Shown piece after piece: positions 51,236-62,792 of a stretch of 64,000 nucleotides of DNA; position 1 is the first letter of the stretch, and each line of letters starts with the position of its first letter. The notes below the pieces were generated by a model. It was not told the DNA's origin and ran no database searches. It saw only the letters and a program-made list of their open reading frames with translations. Source of the stretch: Isochrysis galbana (lineage: Eukaryota; Haptophyta; Isochrysidales; Isochrysidaceae); contig CM030936.1 of NCBI GenBank assembly GCA_018136815.1, positions 888,831-952,830 on the forward strand, read 5' to 3'. The position numbers were made by a program, and so were the translations under genes.

Positions 51236-52306
51236 CGCTCTCGCTCTCCCCCTCTCCCCGTCCTCCCTCTCCCTCTCCCTATCTTCTCAAGCCCCCTCTC
51301 CCCTTCCCCCTCTCCCGTCCAGGTGTCAGAGAAGCTGTTCTCTCGCGTGACCAAGTACCATGCGCAGATCGGTGGTCAGGTCAAGAAGGAGACGCTCAAC
51401 CAGCTTGAGTGGAACCTGCTCACCGAGGCAAAGGAGCAGTTCCACCGCGCTCAGTACGAAGAGGCGCTCAACACCTTCACCGCTTGCCTCGCCGTCACTG
51501 AAAAGACGCGGAACTCGAAGGACTTTGCCGTGCGCGGCGCCATTGTCCACAACATCGCCAGCTGCCTCCACCACCTTGGCGAGATCGAGGCGGCGCAAGA
51601 ATATTACGAGCAGGCTATCGCCTCTTTCGAGAAGGCCAACACCGGCATGGTGGAGAAGCTCCTCTACGGCGACACCAACAAGCGCAGGGTCGACTTTGTC
51701 AAGGAACGCCTCATCGACATCTCGTGGGGACGCAAGCCTGACATCGACAAATACCTCGACGAGAACGGCCGCAAGCGGCCTGTCCCCGTCCCACCCCCTA
51801 CCTTTGCGGCTCAGAATCAGAAGCTCTCGGACAAGTGGGGCGACGAGCCTCCACCCCCGCCTTGGGCGGCACGCGACATGGATGCCGTCAACTCGGACTA
51901 TCCCTACGACCGCCGTCCCGCGTGGATGAGCGCTACCCGGCGAGGTGGCGGCGGCGGCTCGTATGCCACACTGGACACGGGCGGTCGATCTTCCGGATAT
52001 CAGCGCAACGACTATTCTGCCTCCCACTCGCACAACGTAGCGTCTGCGGACGAGGCGGACGATGCCACCCAGGAGCAGGCCCGGCGCGAGTGGCTACAGT
52101 ACTACTTGCAAACCTCAGATTGGGATCGGGCAGAGGAGTTGGTTGTGACTGCTGACGAGCGGGAGGACTTGGAGTACCTCCGCGATAGGGAGCGGCGGCT
52201 TGGGCCTGCCCATGTCCCGGAGCCCGAGCACGAGGAGCAGCCCCCCGCGCCAGCAGGCGATTCGGGCTCGTCGTCACAGGCGGCGGAAGGCTTGCTCATC
52301 CACTAG
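50994..52306 (+). CDS. TPR-repeat protein, two exons
   Basis: Exons 50994-51050 (MPGRFAPVPPSEGERGVAE) and 51323-52306, phase 0, borders GAG|GTGAGA and CAG|GTGTCA, give 346 residues. After a short leader, residues ~25-140 form two to three TPR helices pairs: LLTEAKEQFHRAQYEEALNT, VRGAIVHNIASCLHHLGEIE and AAQEYYEQAIASFEKAN. TPR domains bind other proteins, often chaperones or complexes. The second half is rich in P, Y and D (SDYPYDRRPAWMSATRR), then a helical EEQARREWLQYYLQTSDWDR block and an acidic tail. I cannot name an orthologue. The intron (51051-51322) holds a ~40-base TC repeat running into a GC repeat (51188-51238). Confidence 0.75.
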
Positions 52307-53744
52307 AATGGCAGCTCGCTTGGTTGGGTTGTGCATTCCCCGCGACTCCGAGTGGTGGCGTCCCACACCGTGGTGATGTGCCACTATTTTCCCTCTCCAC
52401 CTGCGTTTGAACGGGGCCGCCATGGCTCGGTCGTTGCATCACGGTGCCCGTAAGCTGTTGTCCGTGCTGTTGCTTTGTGTGCTAGACATTTGTGCTCGTT
52501 GTCGGCCCAAAATGGAATGGCTGGCATAACACGTTGGCACGGAGAGGGATATCTTTCGCATGCGCTGGATATCTTTCGCATGCGCTTGCTGCTCAAGCGT
52601 TGATTGTCCTCAACACACACTTGTCGGCATGCCGCATCTTCTGTTGAGGAAGCCCAAGGGCGGTACTCAGGGCCCAGGGTCATCCATGAGAGGCCGACCA
52701 ACCTCTCTGCCGTGTGTTGGTGAACACCATTATCGAACCTTCGTTCTCAACCCTTTGTGTTCTCTAGTTTTGAATGATGGAAGTGCATGTATGCATTGTA
52801 CTGTGCGCCTGGGGGCTTGATCGACGGTGATGGGTGCGAGGCCACGATGTCAAGATCGAGGATAGGTGGTCTTCGTCGTGCTGCCTTCTCGGGGAGCGCT
52901 TTGTTGGGCCCGCTTTCTTATTGTTGTGCCTTGGTCGGGGCAAGGTGTATAAGCCTATCTATTTGCTTATTACGAAATCTATTCAGCTCATTCATATCCC
53001 TCCTACCTCGTTTTTGGCTGGCCGCGTGGTGGGCGGGCGCAACAGCACACACATGACCGCCATGCGTTGCGCAGCATGCATGGATAAAGCCACAGCGCCG
53101 CTACCGCTACAAGAGAAGCGCAGCCAGACGCGCCCGCTTTGAACATTCACGCTGCGCACTCGCGGCTTTGGAGATGATGTGTGTTACCCCCGCGGTCGCA
53201 CGAATTCTACCCACGCGCCCGCCCCGCATCCGCCTACCTTGCGGCAACTCCCCTCGTGAGCTACTTAGAGGCTGCGCCGCGGGCCGGGGCAGCGCACGCA
53301 GCACTTTGGCGCATTTGGACTTGGAGCTTTGCTGGGATGCGCGCTAAAGTAACGCTAATAATCACGGTGCGCGGCGGCGTTGCGGCGGTACCACTAGCCT
53401 CTGTGGCCAAGGCGAAGCCCACCCCCCACCAACGGCGAAGAGCGTTCATTCGGCCCCATCTATTTAGGCGTAATAGCGTTTCTTCCCGGCCCCTAGCTGT
53501 GCTTTTTATGATCTGAAGTGGAGACACTGATACCACTAATTGAAGCTTCGCGATTCGCAGCATGCACGCCAGCGTGACACGAAATTAACAGCAAGTTCAC
53601 CATCGTCCACTGAAAGGCGGAAAGGTATCGAGGTAACGATCCATTACTGCACGGGTTGCACAACTCAAACAAATCAGCAATTGGGCATCAACAACTGCGC
53701 CACAATTCCATGATGTTGCTCGATCATCCGGCGCTCGCAACCCC
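52307..53744. other. intergenic stretch
   Basis: No gene recognised. 52549-52588 is an 18-19-base direct repeat (ATCTTTCGCATGCGCT(G/T)G, twice). Open frames at 53181-53563 on both strands lack protein-like features. Confidence 0.45.
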
Positions 53745-55492
53745 TCACGCCATAGTATGCGTGCTCTTTGCATACTGCAAGAGATGAATCTCTGAGCCTC
53801 CATGACCAGCAGGCAACAGAGGCCTGTCGCGAAGCTCACTCCCGGGGCTACACGCCGGCTGCCGCATGTCCGGCCAGAGCTCCGGGTGAAGCGGCACAGG
53901 CAAGCAACTTTGTTTCCCGCAGTCAATGACCGTTTTGGTAGAGCGATTGTGTTGGGTACCAAGGGCCCTCCACACTGAAGATCCCCAATCCGTGGACAAC
54001 CTCCGGGATGCGCATATCAATCGTACTCGTGACGGAGGCGGAGATTCATGCAACCAGGGCGGGGAGGCATCGGCAAGACTGGCGGCTATTTGTGTGAAAG
54101 TGTTGCAAACCTTAAAGTACGGATAGCCGCCTCCAACCACGGCGACTCGAGCAGAGGCGGTCAGCAGGAGTTCAACTAGAGCAACCCAGTGCGGTTCTGG
54201 GCCCCAATCTCGAATATGGGCCGTGCGATTGCAACGGAATGCCTGAGTCTGATCAACGGTACGGCAAAATGCAGAGACCTCCTCCTCCGATGCCTGGAGG
54301 AGTTCGGTCACCTCAGGAGGCGCCTGGCCCAAAAACTTCACCCAATCGAACGTGACCACCTCGATGCGAACTTTGGCACGGCCTCGTCTCCTCAGCCGCC
54401 GTTCGAGCGAGGCGCGCACTTCTGGGGACGATGACACGACGACAGCGCGGATCGGCCGCCTTCTGGCATTGCTCTCGAGAAGCAGAGAAGCTTCGCGGCG
54501 AATGCAGCGCGCTGCATTCTCTATGGCATCATCCACCTCCCACTGCGAGAGGTTTCCGGCACGCCAGTCACTCAAGGCCCGCACGTGTAACGCAAGGTGT
54601 AAGGGCTGTTCGCGCCCTTCTTTGCCCAGTGTCCATCTTACCGCATGCAACAACGGATCTGCCGGCTTCAGTAACTCCCCAAGAAGAGCTCCGAACAAGT
54701 TCGGCCGAGATGCACTACTGGGCAAGCAACCTCCGCTCAACAATGCGATGCGTTCACGTAGCTGTCGGCTGGCAGACTTGAGTAAAAGCTGGACCCCAGT
54801 AAAGGCGTGAACCTGAATCGCAGCAGGAGTCACCCGTCAAAGCGTCGTGAGCATGCAAGGGCCACGAAGGCTACGAGGGTTTGTCTTAGTCGATCGACGG
54901 TAGCATGCCTTACCTTGGACACCTCCAAAACAGGAGCCCTCATATGAAGCCAGTCTGTGCCGAGCAGGCGTTTAAGGCAACGTCCGACTACGCGCGGCTT
55001 GCGCCACGTCTTCTGAAACGTGCACCGATCGGGCGCGAATGACTCCCTTGGCAGCTGTGCAAGCGGCTGCCCACAACCTCGTTTGGCCCTCAATGCATCC
55101 ACGTCGTCGAGCGCGGGCAGCGCCTCCCATGAGAGGAGCGAGCGGAACTTACGCTCATTGCGCGTACCACCGTACACCACCGAGCGATTGAGCGCAAGCC
55201 CTAACGCCGCAACGGACGCTACGTCGTACAGCACGTTGCCCAGCCCATAGTTCTCATCGCCACGGTAGAAAAGCCACCGTCGCGAGCACAATACGGCGCG
55301 CGGGAGCTGGGCGAGGCCGGTGTGCTCGCGCACAATCTGCTGGCCCAACGCGCGGAGTGCCGCATATTCCTGCGCCCTCCCTGTCGAGCTGCTCGCGCTG
55401 GAGAGCACCGTCGGCGCAAGCGGTGCAGCGCACCGCTCGCGCATGCCGCTGCGCGCCCTCGAGAGAAGGCGCCCACCGCGCCAGTGGTGCAC
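53745..55492 (-). CDS. putative glycosyltransferase (fucosyltransferase-like), two exons
   Basis: Exons 55492-54914 and 54812-53745 join in phase 0 (AAG|GTAAGG ... ATTCAG|GTTCAC), giving 548 residues. The motif WLFYRGDENYGLGNVLYDVA near residue 75-95 has the G.GN pattern at the N-terminal nucleotide-sugar site of GDP-fucose-dependent transferases. A second region, LHLALHVRALSDWRAGNLSQ with AVVVSSSPEVRASLERRL, is like their (H/V)(V/I)R..D and donor-binding half. Paired cysteines and basic residues suggest a luminal enzyme, but no clear signal anchor is seen in the 55492 start, so the true start could be further upstream. The acceptor is unknown; xyloglucan-type or protein O-fucosylation are both possible. 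Several plus-strand frames over this gene are shadows. Confidence 0.5.
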
Positions 55493-56698
55493 TTTAATCT
55501 CTACTCGGCGCCCACTCCTAAACTTTAGGGAGAGGGCTGTCCTCGATTCGCAACTTAGAACTTGGAATTAAGGTGGTAGGCCCAAGTTAGAAAGAGCCTT
55601 TTACGGTGGTCCCGCGCTGCCCCGATGGCGGCCGCGGCGGAGGCACTGCTCGCCCGCCGGGGGCTCCCTCCACCTCCGCAACCCACTGACAGATATGGGC
55701 CGGGCCGCGGCTGTTGGTAGGGAGGTGGGAGGGACAATTTCAATCGAGTGTGTGGCGTCCACGCCTCGGCCGTTCGACCAAGACAGGGCCCTTCATCTTT
55801 CCCTCTCTGCTACGCTAGAGCCGCAGCGAGGCGCAAGCCCAAGGCCGGTCTGGCGGGCATGTGCGCGGCCTCCCGCGCGCAGAGAAGTGGGCAATCCTTC
55901 ATACCATTGTGGAAGGCGGCCTGGGTCCGGCTAGGCGCGCAGTGGTGGCCGCAGGAGCCGCGCTCCTGCGGCTGCTTGGCAGCCGCGCCGCCGCGCCTTG
56001 GAGTACGTTTGACGTAGGGGGTCACGGACTCGATCAATGCTCCTGGAGTAGGCTAAGCTGGCTACAGCCCTCAAGGGAGGGATGATGGCAAATGTCCTGC
56101 ACACTCAGGACGGGTGTAGCTGCCTGCGCGGGGCCGCGTCGGTCGACTGATTCCTCGCTTCGCGACACCTCCAAAACGGACCTAAGGAGTGGCCTCACAG
56201 GCAGGACTGCTGTGTGCACTGACGGCGGGACTGCGGCCTGTGAATAGTGTCATCTTATCCACCAACACTGGGGCATCACCGCCAGTATTTTTGCCGATTT
56301 TAATTGAACAGTTTTGGCGCCTTTCGCTGCCTTTGACGGTTGGCTTCTGAACCGGATGCCACTAGTTTCCGTTGCAGGCGTGTTAACTCGCCACAATGAT
56401 TCAATTAAAATCCGAAAAAATAAGAACAGTATACTAGAGTATGTGTCTGAAGAGACTGCCGAGCCATTCGGCCCAATTCGGAACGGTCCACGAATGACAT
56501 CCGGTCGATTTGGGGCACTCCTTCACTCCCGGAGAGCTGCACGCCCGGCTATTTTCTATTTTCTGCTCCATTGTATTGTAGGTGAAGCAAGACAAGGCTC
56601 GCCATAAAGGATGTGGTGCTCTAGTTTAGAATCCAATCAAGCACACCTTCCGAAGGCAATCTAAACCAATACCAAAGGGATGTGTCACCAAGTCTATT
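55493..56698. other. intergenic, one possible small gene
   Basis: From ATG 55624 (+) a short frame MAAAAEALLARRGLPPPPQP ends at a possible GTAGGG donor. 55895-56040 holds a frame EKWAILHTIVEGGLGPARRA after a CGCGCGCAG acceptor. The two do not join in phase under simple rules, so I leave them unassigned. 56180-56690 has nothing recognised. Confidence 0.35.
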
Positions 56699-57706
56699 TC
56701 AATTGGACAACAAATGCCATGCACGCGGCAGTGCTCCCCGTTCCGTACAGTTGTACTCACTGGCACCGAGGTGATGCGCTACCTCACTGTCATCAACTTG
56801 GTAGTACACGAGATAATTCGCCCTTTCCCCGGTCTCTTCGTCCACCTCATTCTCGTCATCCAGTTGCTCCTCCACTACACCCATGCACCACGCACCACCC
56901 AGCCTCTTCGAAGAAGTACATAATAGCTCTGCCGGTGAGGTCCTCGTCGGCGGGCGGTGGGGTGTACTGCACCTCCGATGCATGGCGAGTGACTTGGCTG
57001 CCCAACGATGCGTGCACGGCGGACGACCCCGCGCCTGCGAAGGTGCCCGAGGGTGCAGCAAAGGGTGCAGCGGCGCAATTCTTGCATTGGTTTCCCTTTG
57101 TACCTGAGTGACACGCGTCAGTGCAGAGTGCGCGGGCCGCTTTGCAAGGGCATCCGCGCTGGCACATGCCGGCGCAAGAGCAGGCACCCACCTCGCCTTT
57201 GCCACTGCACCGCGGAGCCTTCCCGCCGGTCTCGCCCTTGTACATGAAGCTCGAATGAGACTCTTTTGCTCCCCCCTCTTCTCTGTTTGAGACTTGCGTT
57301 GCCGCTTCCGGTAGCGCTTGTACTCCGTAGTGCGCCGCTTGAGGGAGCGGAGCGCACGCTGTGTGGCGCGCTGTAGCCACTGCTCTCGCTGCCACTCCGA
57401 CGTCGACAATCCCAGAATCTCATGCAGCCGCGTCTCCCACGTCCCGAACGCCTCGATGTCGGGATCACTTTGCCCCTTTGCGAGGAGTTGTTGACGCCAC
57501 TTGTGTATACAGACATTATTGGCGTGCGCGATGGCGAGTCCCGTGGCGAGGGTGTAGTGCGTCGGCCGCAAGCGTGTCTCCTTGTCCTTGTACTTCAGAG
57601 CAATCATGCCAACGCGCTCAGACGAATTCTGACACACACCTCCCAGAGTTGGATGCACCACGTTGTCGATCTTCTCGACGATCTCCTTTCGAAGCCAAGA
57701 CTGCAT
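56699..57706 (-). pseudogene. C-terminal part of a cysteine-rich transposase-like gene
   Basis: Minus-strand frame from 57706: MQSWLRKEIVEKIDNVVHPT, CQNSSERVGMIALKYKDKET, THYTLATGLAIAHANN and GTWETRLHEILGLSTSEWQR. This resembles the end of a Mutator-like DDE transposase (N.SER.....KY.DK pattern). In another frame over 57395-56856 comes a cysteine cluster CSCAGMCQRGCPCKAARALC and CKNC, then an acidic block DDENEVDEETGERANYLVYY back in the first frame. The frame changes mean it is either spliced or decayed. It may belong to the same family as the N-terminal part at 47440-48600, on the other strand 9 kb away. Confidence 0.45.
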
Positions 57707-57743
57707 CTCCTCGTTGAAGTTGGCGCAATCATTGTAATGTCGG

Positions 57744-57979
57744 ATGCCTAACGGGCTGGCGGCGACCTCAGACCCGACTTATCCAATAAACAGAAACAGG
57801 TGCGGGACTTACCTATTTTTCGGTGAGCGGAGCTCTCGCTCCGCCCACCCCTTCTCCGCGCTCTCTCTCCCCTCTCCTGCGGCACGCGCGATGGCGCGCC
57901 TGCGACAGGCCTGCAGCTGCCCCTGGCCCCTGGCGGCCCCTGGAGCCCTGCTGGAGGCTCTTGGAGGCCAGCTCAGGGG
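57744..57979 (+). repeat. partial copy of the inverted-repeat family (family B-arm)
   Basis: Corresponds in reverse to 34620-34885: GGTGCGGGACTTAC, GAGCGGAGC, CTCCGCCCACCCCTTCTCCG and GCGCGCCTGCGACAGGCCTG. The peptide CGTYLFFGERSSRSAHPF matches CGTYIFSGERSPRSAHPL. It ends where the TGTCGCATTCGCGA segment starts at 57980. Confidence 0.65.
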
Positions 57980-59037
57980 TGTCGCATTCGCGAATCGACA
58001 CTCATTAGGCTTCTGTGGAGATGGACTGTTCCCAGGATCCGGGTAAGGCTCCTGAGACTCCATCCTTGGCAACCCACGCGTCCGTAGGCGGCCTATCGAC
58101 TTGGGTAGCGGGTGAAGATACTTGGGAAGACTTGGGCAAGGGTGCAGTGGTGCAGGGGTCCGCGCGCGGCGGCGAGGGCGAATTTGGCGGTGCAGAGGGC
58201 GGTGATGGGTCCATAGGAACAGATTGAATCAATCTCTAGTGGGTGATTTCTAGCGAGAGACCACACACAACTCAGTAGGGGCTCAAGGGTACGAGGGGTC
58301 ACGGCATGGCTTCGATCGCAGAGCGCTGCGACGGCTGCTGGGTGCGTACGAAGACACGCCACACCACTTTCTAACATAAACAAGGGCAACACGTAATAAA
58401 CACGGGAGCGAATGCCACGGTGGGTCAACAGAGAGAGCAAAGAAGGAACCAATTGGCCAGAAGAGAACTCGTCGTCTCGTCGTCCTAGAGAAGGATTGCA
58501 CACAGAAAAGGCGCGAAAGGGATTCATCCATGCTTATTGAAGATCCTACAAGGTTCATCGGCGAATAGCGTCTCAACGCGAGCACAGCGGCGTGCACTTT
58601 ACCTATAGCTTTTCGTAGCTTAGCCATGGAGTAGCTGGTAGACTTAAAAAGTCTAGAAGCTTACAGAGGTGTTAGACTTACAGAGTCTAGATGCTTGAGG
58701 TTCTTGAGGGTGTACTTTAGCAAGCAAGATGCTCGCTACTTCCTTGGTCTTCATCGACACGTGCTTACTACTCCCTTGATCTCCATGCCTGGGTGATCAG
58801 TCCAGAGCTAGAGCATATTATTCATATTCCGAGTAGAAAGAAGCCTGTAGAAGCTGCTTGGCCACGTGGGTATAATGGTAGACTAACATTGAATGAAGTG
58901 TAGTGATTGATAGAAGCGTGGAGACGTCGTAGACGTAGAGATAGACATAAGAACGAAGATTGATGATTTACCATCGCGGTTATAACGGTAGAGCGGAAAA
59001 TAGCGAAATAGCCTGCAGAGGCTCGCGAATGCGACAG
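57980..59037. other. stretch with mixed repeat pieces
   Basis: 57980-58015 is the first ~36 bases of the tandem repeat family (TGTCGCATTCGCGAATCGAC). 58020-59020 has lower GC and no recognised gene. TTAAAAAGTCTAGAAGCTTA with a near-repeat TTACAGAGTCTAGATGCTT occurs at 58650-58695. TCGCGAATGCGACA, the reverse of the repeat start, sits at 59023-59036. Confidence 0.4.
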
Positions 59038-59350
59038 CTTCGCTCTTCTCCTCGTTCGGTATTTATCGTTATTATTCTCTCGTTCTCGTTCTCGGTCAAA
59101 AAAATTGCGTGGACGCCTAGGATCTAGCAGGGTTGTGGAGTTGTGGAGCGTTCTCTCTCTTTCTCTCGAAGAGAAGGAGAAGGGAAGTTTCCCCACCTCC
59201 ACCTTTCTTCCTCCCAGGCGCCTCGCAAATAGGTTTAATTCGCTATCCCCCCGCGTTTCTCTACCTGCTTCTGGGGGCAATCAGGTTTAATTTGCGACCT
59301 CATCGTATCTCTACCATAGGCACGTCGCACGTCGCACTTCTTTCGTCTTA
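59038..59350 (+). repeat. tandem-repeat family of 12.5-13.7 kb, solitary copy
   Basis: Shares TTCGGTATTTATCGTTAT, CTCGAAGAGAAGG, GGGAAGTTTCCCCACCT, CGCCTCGCAAATAGGTTTAATT-type and CTGCTTCTGGGGGCAATCAG with 13365-13640. It stops near CTTTCGTCTTAT. Confidence 0.75.
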
Positions 59351-59440
59351 TATAGTATGTTCCTTCGAATCACCGAGGGGAGTTGCTCATGCGCGCGCTA
59401 TAGACGTGTAACGAAACTGGGCTAGAGGGCCGCATAACGA

Positions 59441-59525
59441 CGATGGAAGAGCTTACCCAAGCGATAGAGGAGATCAGAAACGGCAAAAGCGCGGGGCCGG
59501 ATGCCTTGGCGATTGAAGCGCCTTT
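59441..59525 (+). mobile_element. LINE reverse-transcriptase N-terminal fragment
   Basis: The frame MEELTQAIEEIRNGKSAGPD then ALAIEA is the LINE block before RT motif 1 (AI..LK.GK(A/S).GPD). Only ~28 codons remain. It follows the solitary repeat copy by ~90 bp, as would be expected if that repeat were a LINE 5' region, though much is missing between. Confidence 0.6.
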
Positions 59526-60855
59526 GCATTGTCCTTTGTTGGTGGGTGATTAGACGTTTGTCGCCTCACGTCATTTTTTCTCCCACTGTAATCACACGAA
59601 CGTTACATACGAAAACGCTATGCGGGTAGCCCCTCACGTCCAACTTTCGCGAAACTTACTTGACGCCCTTGCGAAGCGGCAAGACGCTCTCGAAGAGAAT
59701 CTGAAGCTTCAAACTCATATGACGAATCAATTGTCACACCGCATCAATACACAATACACTAGCTAACGTCACACTGAGGTTGGTCAATCCGATGCCTCAA
59801 AACTATAATGAGCGTATGTTACTCCGTCAGCTGTCAGGTCGTTAAATCAGAAATGCCTAGATAGTACCGGGCACAGGTATGAATTCCTCAAAATCGCGGA
59901 CGCTTAGTTAGGTGTTTCGTGACGGGTTTTTTGTTGTCTTCATTACACCAGCGTTCAATGATCCCTGCTAGCACCTTTCGTTGTCATCTAGAGGTTACTT
60001 GACTCAACTTGACACTTCACATGTTCATTCACTCGATTTGGGGCAGGAGGGTGAGGTCGTGGGGATCATGAGGGTAGCTACCCAACCCACTCGTTTGGCA
60101 AGAGGGGGTATGCATGTCTCTCAGCCCGCTCGAAGTGGTGCATAACACAAAAATATATGTACATGAATAAGCAAACATGTTGAAAATTAATTACACAACA
60201 GTACTAAATCCGGGTACGATCAATAGCCTCCTTGAAAGCCATCAATCCGACAACTTCTCGTGGAAGTCCGAAATTGACCGAGCTCTTTCTCAAGACAAAG
60301 AGTCCGAGCAGGAGCTCGACGGCTTGCACATCGTCGCTCGTCGCCCTCTCGTGCGCATGCGCGTACAAGTGGTGGTGTCATGCGAGGACCTTCCTCTCTT
60401 GCCAGGGAGAACGAGGCGAAGGAGGGGGCTGGGGCGCTGGGCGGATAGAGGGGCTGGGGCGCTGGGCGGATGGGGGACGGCTCGGCGGCTGGGGAGGGGG
60501 GGGTGGAGGCTCGGCGGGGGGTGGGTGGGTGGGTGGGGGGGAGGCGGGGGGTTGGGGGAGCTCGGCGGGGGGGGAGCTCGGCGGCGGGGGGAAGGGGGTC
60601 GAGAATAATCATACCGTCAGGGGGGCCCAACCTTTTCTCAAGCCGTGTGACCTTTTCACGGGGGGCGCCTGTGAAAAGCCCAGTTCACAGTGAATTGTAA
60701 TTACTAATGGGCTAATGGTGCCCTCCCAGTGGGGGGGGGGGTAAGTCACAATGGGGACGGTAGAAGTCCCGCGCCTTTGGCGCGGAGGAGGGGGGGGGAT
60801 TATAAGAAGTCACAAGTGTCAGAGCGGGGACGGTAGAAGTCCCGCACCTTTAGTG
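59526..60855. other. intergenic, repeat family C copy 2 and a G-rich tract
   Basis: 59950-60050 matches 7440-7570 (GACTCAACTTGACACTTCAC, CACTCGATTTGGGGCAGG). 60415-60600 is G-rich with repeated GCTGGGGCGCTGGGCGGAT units. Two copies of GGACGGTAGAAGTCCCGC lie at 60757 and 60827. No gene recognised. Confidence 0.5.
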
Positions 60856-61198
60856 GATAGACTCGCCTAACCGCGGAAAACAAAGCCGCGACCCACCCGC
60901 CTACCTGACCTCTGCCCTCAGGCCCACTGGGACTTAACCGCCTACCTCACTGACTTAATAAGGAAACATGGACACCGATAGCCCGATGGCACAGGAGGAA
61001 GTAGAGAACAACCTATGCCGGGGATCGGAACAGCCACCGTCTGCTACAGGAACCCCCAGTAAACACTACCCAGCCCCTAGGTAGCGCACGAGGGACGAGC
61101 CGCAAGGCAGGTGGCGGGGAGAAGAGAGTAGCGGGCGTGGCTGCACGGTAACGGTGCGGAGTCGCGCGCGCGGCGAGAATATTAAGAAGTTTTTTTTC
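60855..61198 (+). mobile_element. 5'-truncated LINE 3' end with T tail
   Basis: Begins with the last codons of the LINE ORF (GATAGACTCGCCTAA) and continues with the 3' UTR landmarks, ending GCGAGAATATTAAGAAG plus eight T. The hairpin stem here is GCAC/GTGC (CTGCACGGTAACGGTGCGG) instead of GCAT/ATGC in other copies, so both sides changed together. It ends ~60 bp from the stop of the telobox-Myb gene. Confidence 0.8.
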
Positions 61199-61260
61199 CC
61201 TACCCTTCTCGCACCATAACATCATGTAAGATATTGCAAACATCCCACAAGCCAAGCCAT

Positions 61261-62164
61261 CTACTCAAACGATCCGGCGACACTTGTTTCGGCGACGCCG
61301 ACCTGGTGCGCAAGACACAGCTGAGTCTCTTGGTCTTGTTGATGTGCCTTCTTCGCCCTACGTTGTAGATTACGGGCCTTGTCCTTGATGTCGATGGCGG
61401 AGCGCTTTGCATGAAATCGGTGCTACGCGGAGTAAAGCATGGAGGAGGAGGCATCGGTCAGCCGCCGTGGAAGAGGCACATGCATATGGGCATTGCCGCT
61501 CGCATGAGGCATGATAAGAACAGGGCGCAAAACGTATCAGAGCTGTCGGGGGAGAGAAGGGCAGCACCTGCGGAACATGTTCTAGCTCACCCCGGCCCCA
61601 GAGCAAGATGTCTTTCCAAATTGTATCACTACCCGCAAACTTCTCTAGACCTTGGCGCACGAGCTCCTCCTCTTCCTGGGAGAAACGGATTCGTTTGTTC
61701 TCTTGTACATGAACAGGTTCATAGATGAGTGCACCTTGCACCATACTCACCGGCGTGGCCACGACTTGTGGCAGCTTGCTCGCGTGTGTGGTGCGGAGTT
61801 GCTTATATTTGACCTGCGGAAACCAACAATGGAAATGGCAGGGAAGTATGTAATCGCGGCTAGATTCGGTAGGTTACGATTGAGGGAATATAGAGGACCA
61901 GTTTTGGAACGTACTTTGTAAGCCTCTTTCCTCTTTAAAATTGCGGCGATTGTAGACTGCAGATCTCTGACATGCGACTCCAGCACCGACAGTGATTCGA
62001 GCGCCGACGAGTCAGGATCGATAGCTGCTTCTGCGGGTAAGAAGCAAGGAAACGCAGGGAGGGACGGATTACCTCACCCGCTGTGATGCCCAACTTCCTT
62101 TCCCGCTTCACCGCGCACCGGAACGGATGGGCCCCTCTGGGGTACTTCCCATTCGCCCATCATG
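61261..62164 (-). CDS. telobox-type Myb/SANT DNA-binding protein, spliced
   Basis: Recognised exons (minus): 62030-61915 (DSSALESLSVLESHVRDLQS, coiled coil), 61813-61751, 61699 to about 61605 (NKRIRFSQEEEELVRQGLEK then FAGSDTIWKDIL), and about 61436 to 61261 (HRFHAKRSAIDIKDKARNLQ then RRAKKA). The R..S.EEE..LV..(L/V).(K/R)(F/Y)....W..IL pattern followed by (V/I)D(L/I)KDK.RN is the telobox Myb repeat of telomere- and telo-box-binding proteins. The usual tryptophan of DKWRN is alanine here, which is odd. The first exon probably starts at ATG 62164 (MMGEWEVPQRGPSV), but its donor is unclear, and the donor after WKDIL is also unresolved. Stop at 61261-61263. No single long frame covers it, so it is easy to miss. 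Confidence 0.6.
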
Positions 62165-62792
62165 CTAACACCGTACGGCGCCCCCTGTATTTCGTGCTCC
62201 TCTCACTCCTGCACAGGTGTGCCCCTCCTACTCCCGCACGGGCGTGAGGCACCGAACCCTCCTCCTCGTCACCGTGGGGAAGGAAAGGAGGGGGAGGGGG
62301 GGGCAAGGGAGCGCTTCCTCCTACCCTCTCACGCCCGTGCACCGTGTGCATCCCTCTCCTCTCTTGTGCGGGCAGGAATTCACGTACTGATGGCGCGAAA
62401 GTGGTGTGAAACGGAGGAGTGCTCAGCCAGCGTGGGCATCGGGCGGCCGTCGAGGGGATGAGAGGAAGACGGCCAAGTGGAGCGCACCCGCGCGACGCTA
62501 CTCTCGTCGAGCACAGCAGAGACAGAGGGACAGAGGGAGAGAGAGAGAGCAGCCACTGGACTGCCACCGCCAGCAGGATCGATCGATCAGCTGTACAAGT
62601 ATTCGAGGGAGGGCATAGATATGTGAAAGAAATGGCGGAGGGGAAGGGGAGTCTGGGGGGCGAGAGAGAGCGAGAGAAGAAGGGGTAAGAAGACGACAGA
62701 CTATACTCCTACTAGCTCTCGTAGGGGAAAGGAAGCGAAACCGAAGAAGGGGGGAGAACAATGGGAAGGGGATATGTGGGAAGACTTGGAGG
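62165..62792. other. gene-free stretch
   Basis: 62175-62235 and 62320-62400 hold inverted stretches of similar wording (CTCCTGCACAGGTGTGCCCC, TCTTGTGCGGGCAGGAATTC). Otherwise it is GC-rich with G/A-rich segments at 62280-62310 and 62630-62690. No gene recognised. Confidence 0.4.

Noticed and set aside
53926-55571. Plus-strand ORFs over the glycosyltransferase gene
   Set aside because: Antisense shadows; the minus-strand exons have a matching donor and acceptor and conserved motifs.
58380-59020. Possible copia-like coding relic
   Set aside because: A few short phrases looked suggestive, but no integrase, RT or RNase H motif could be read in any frame.
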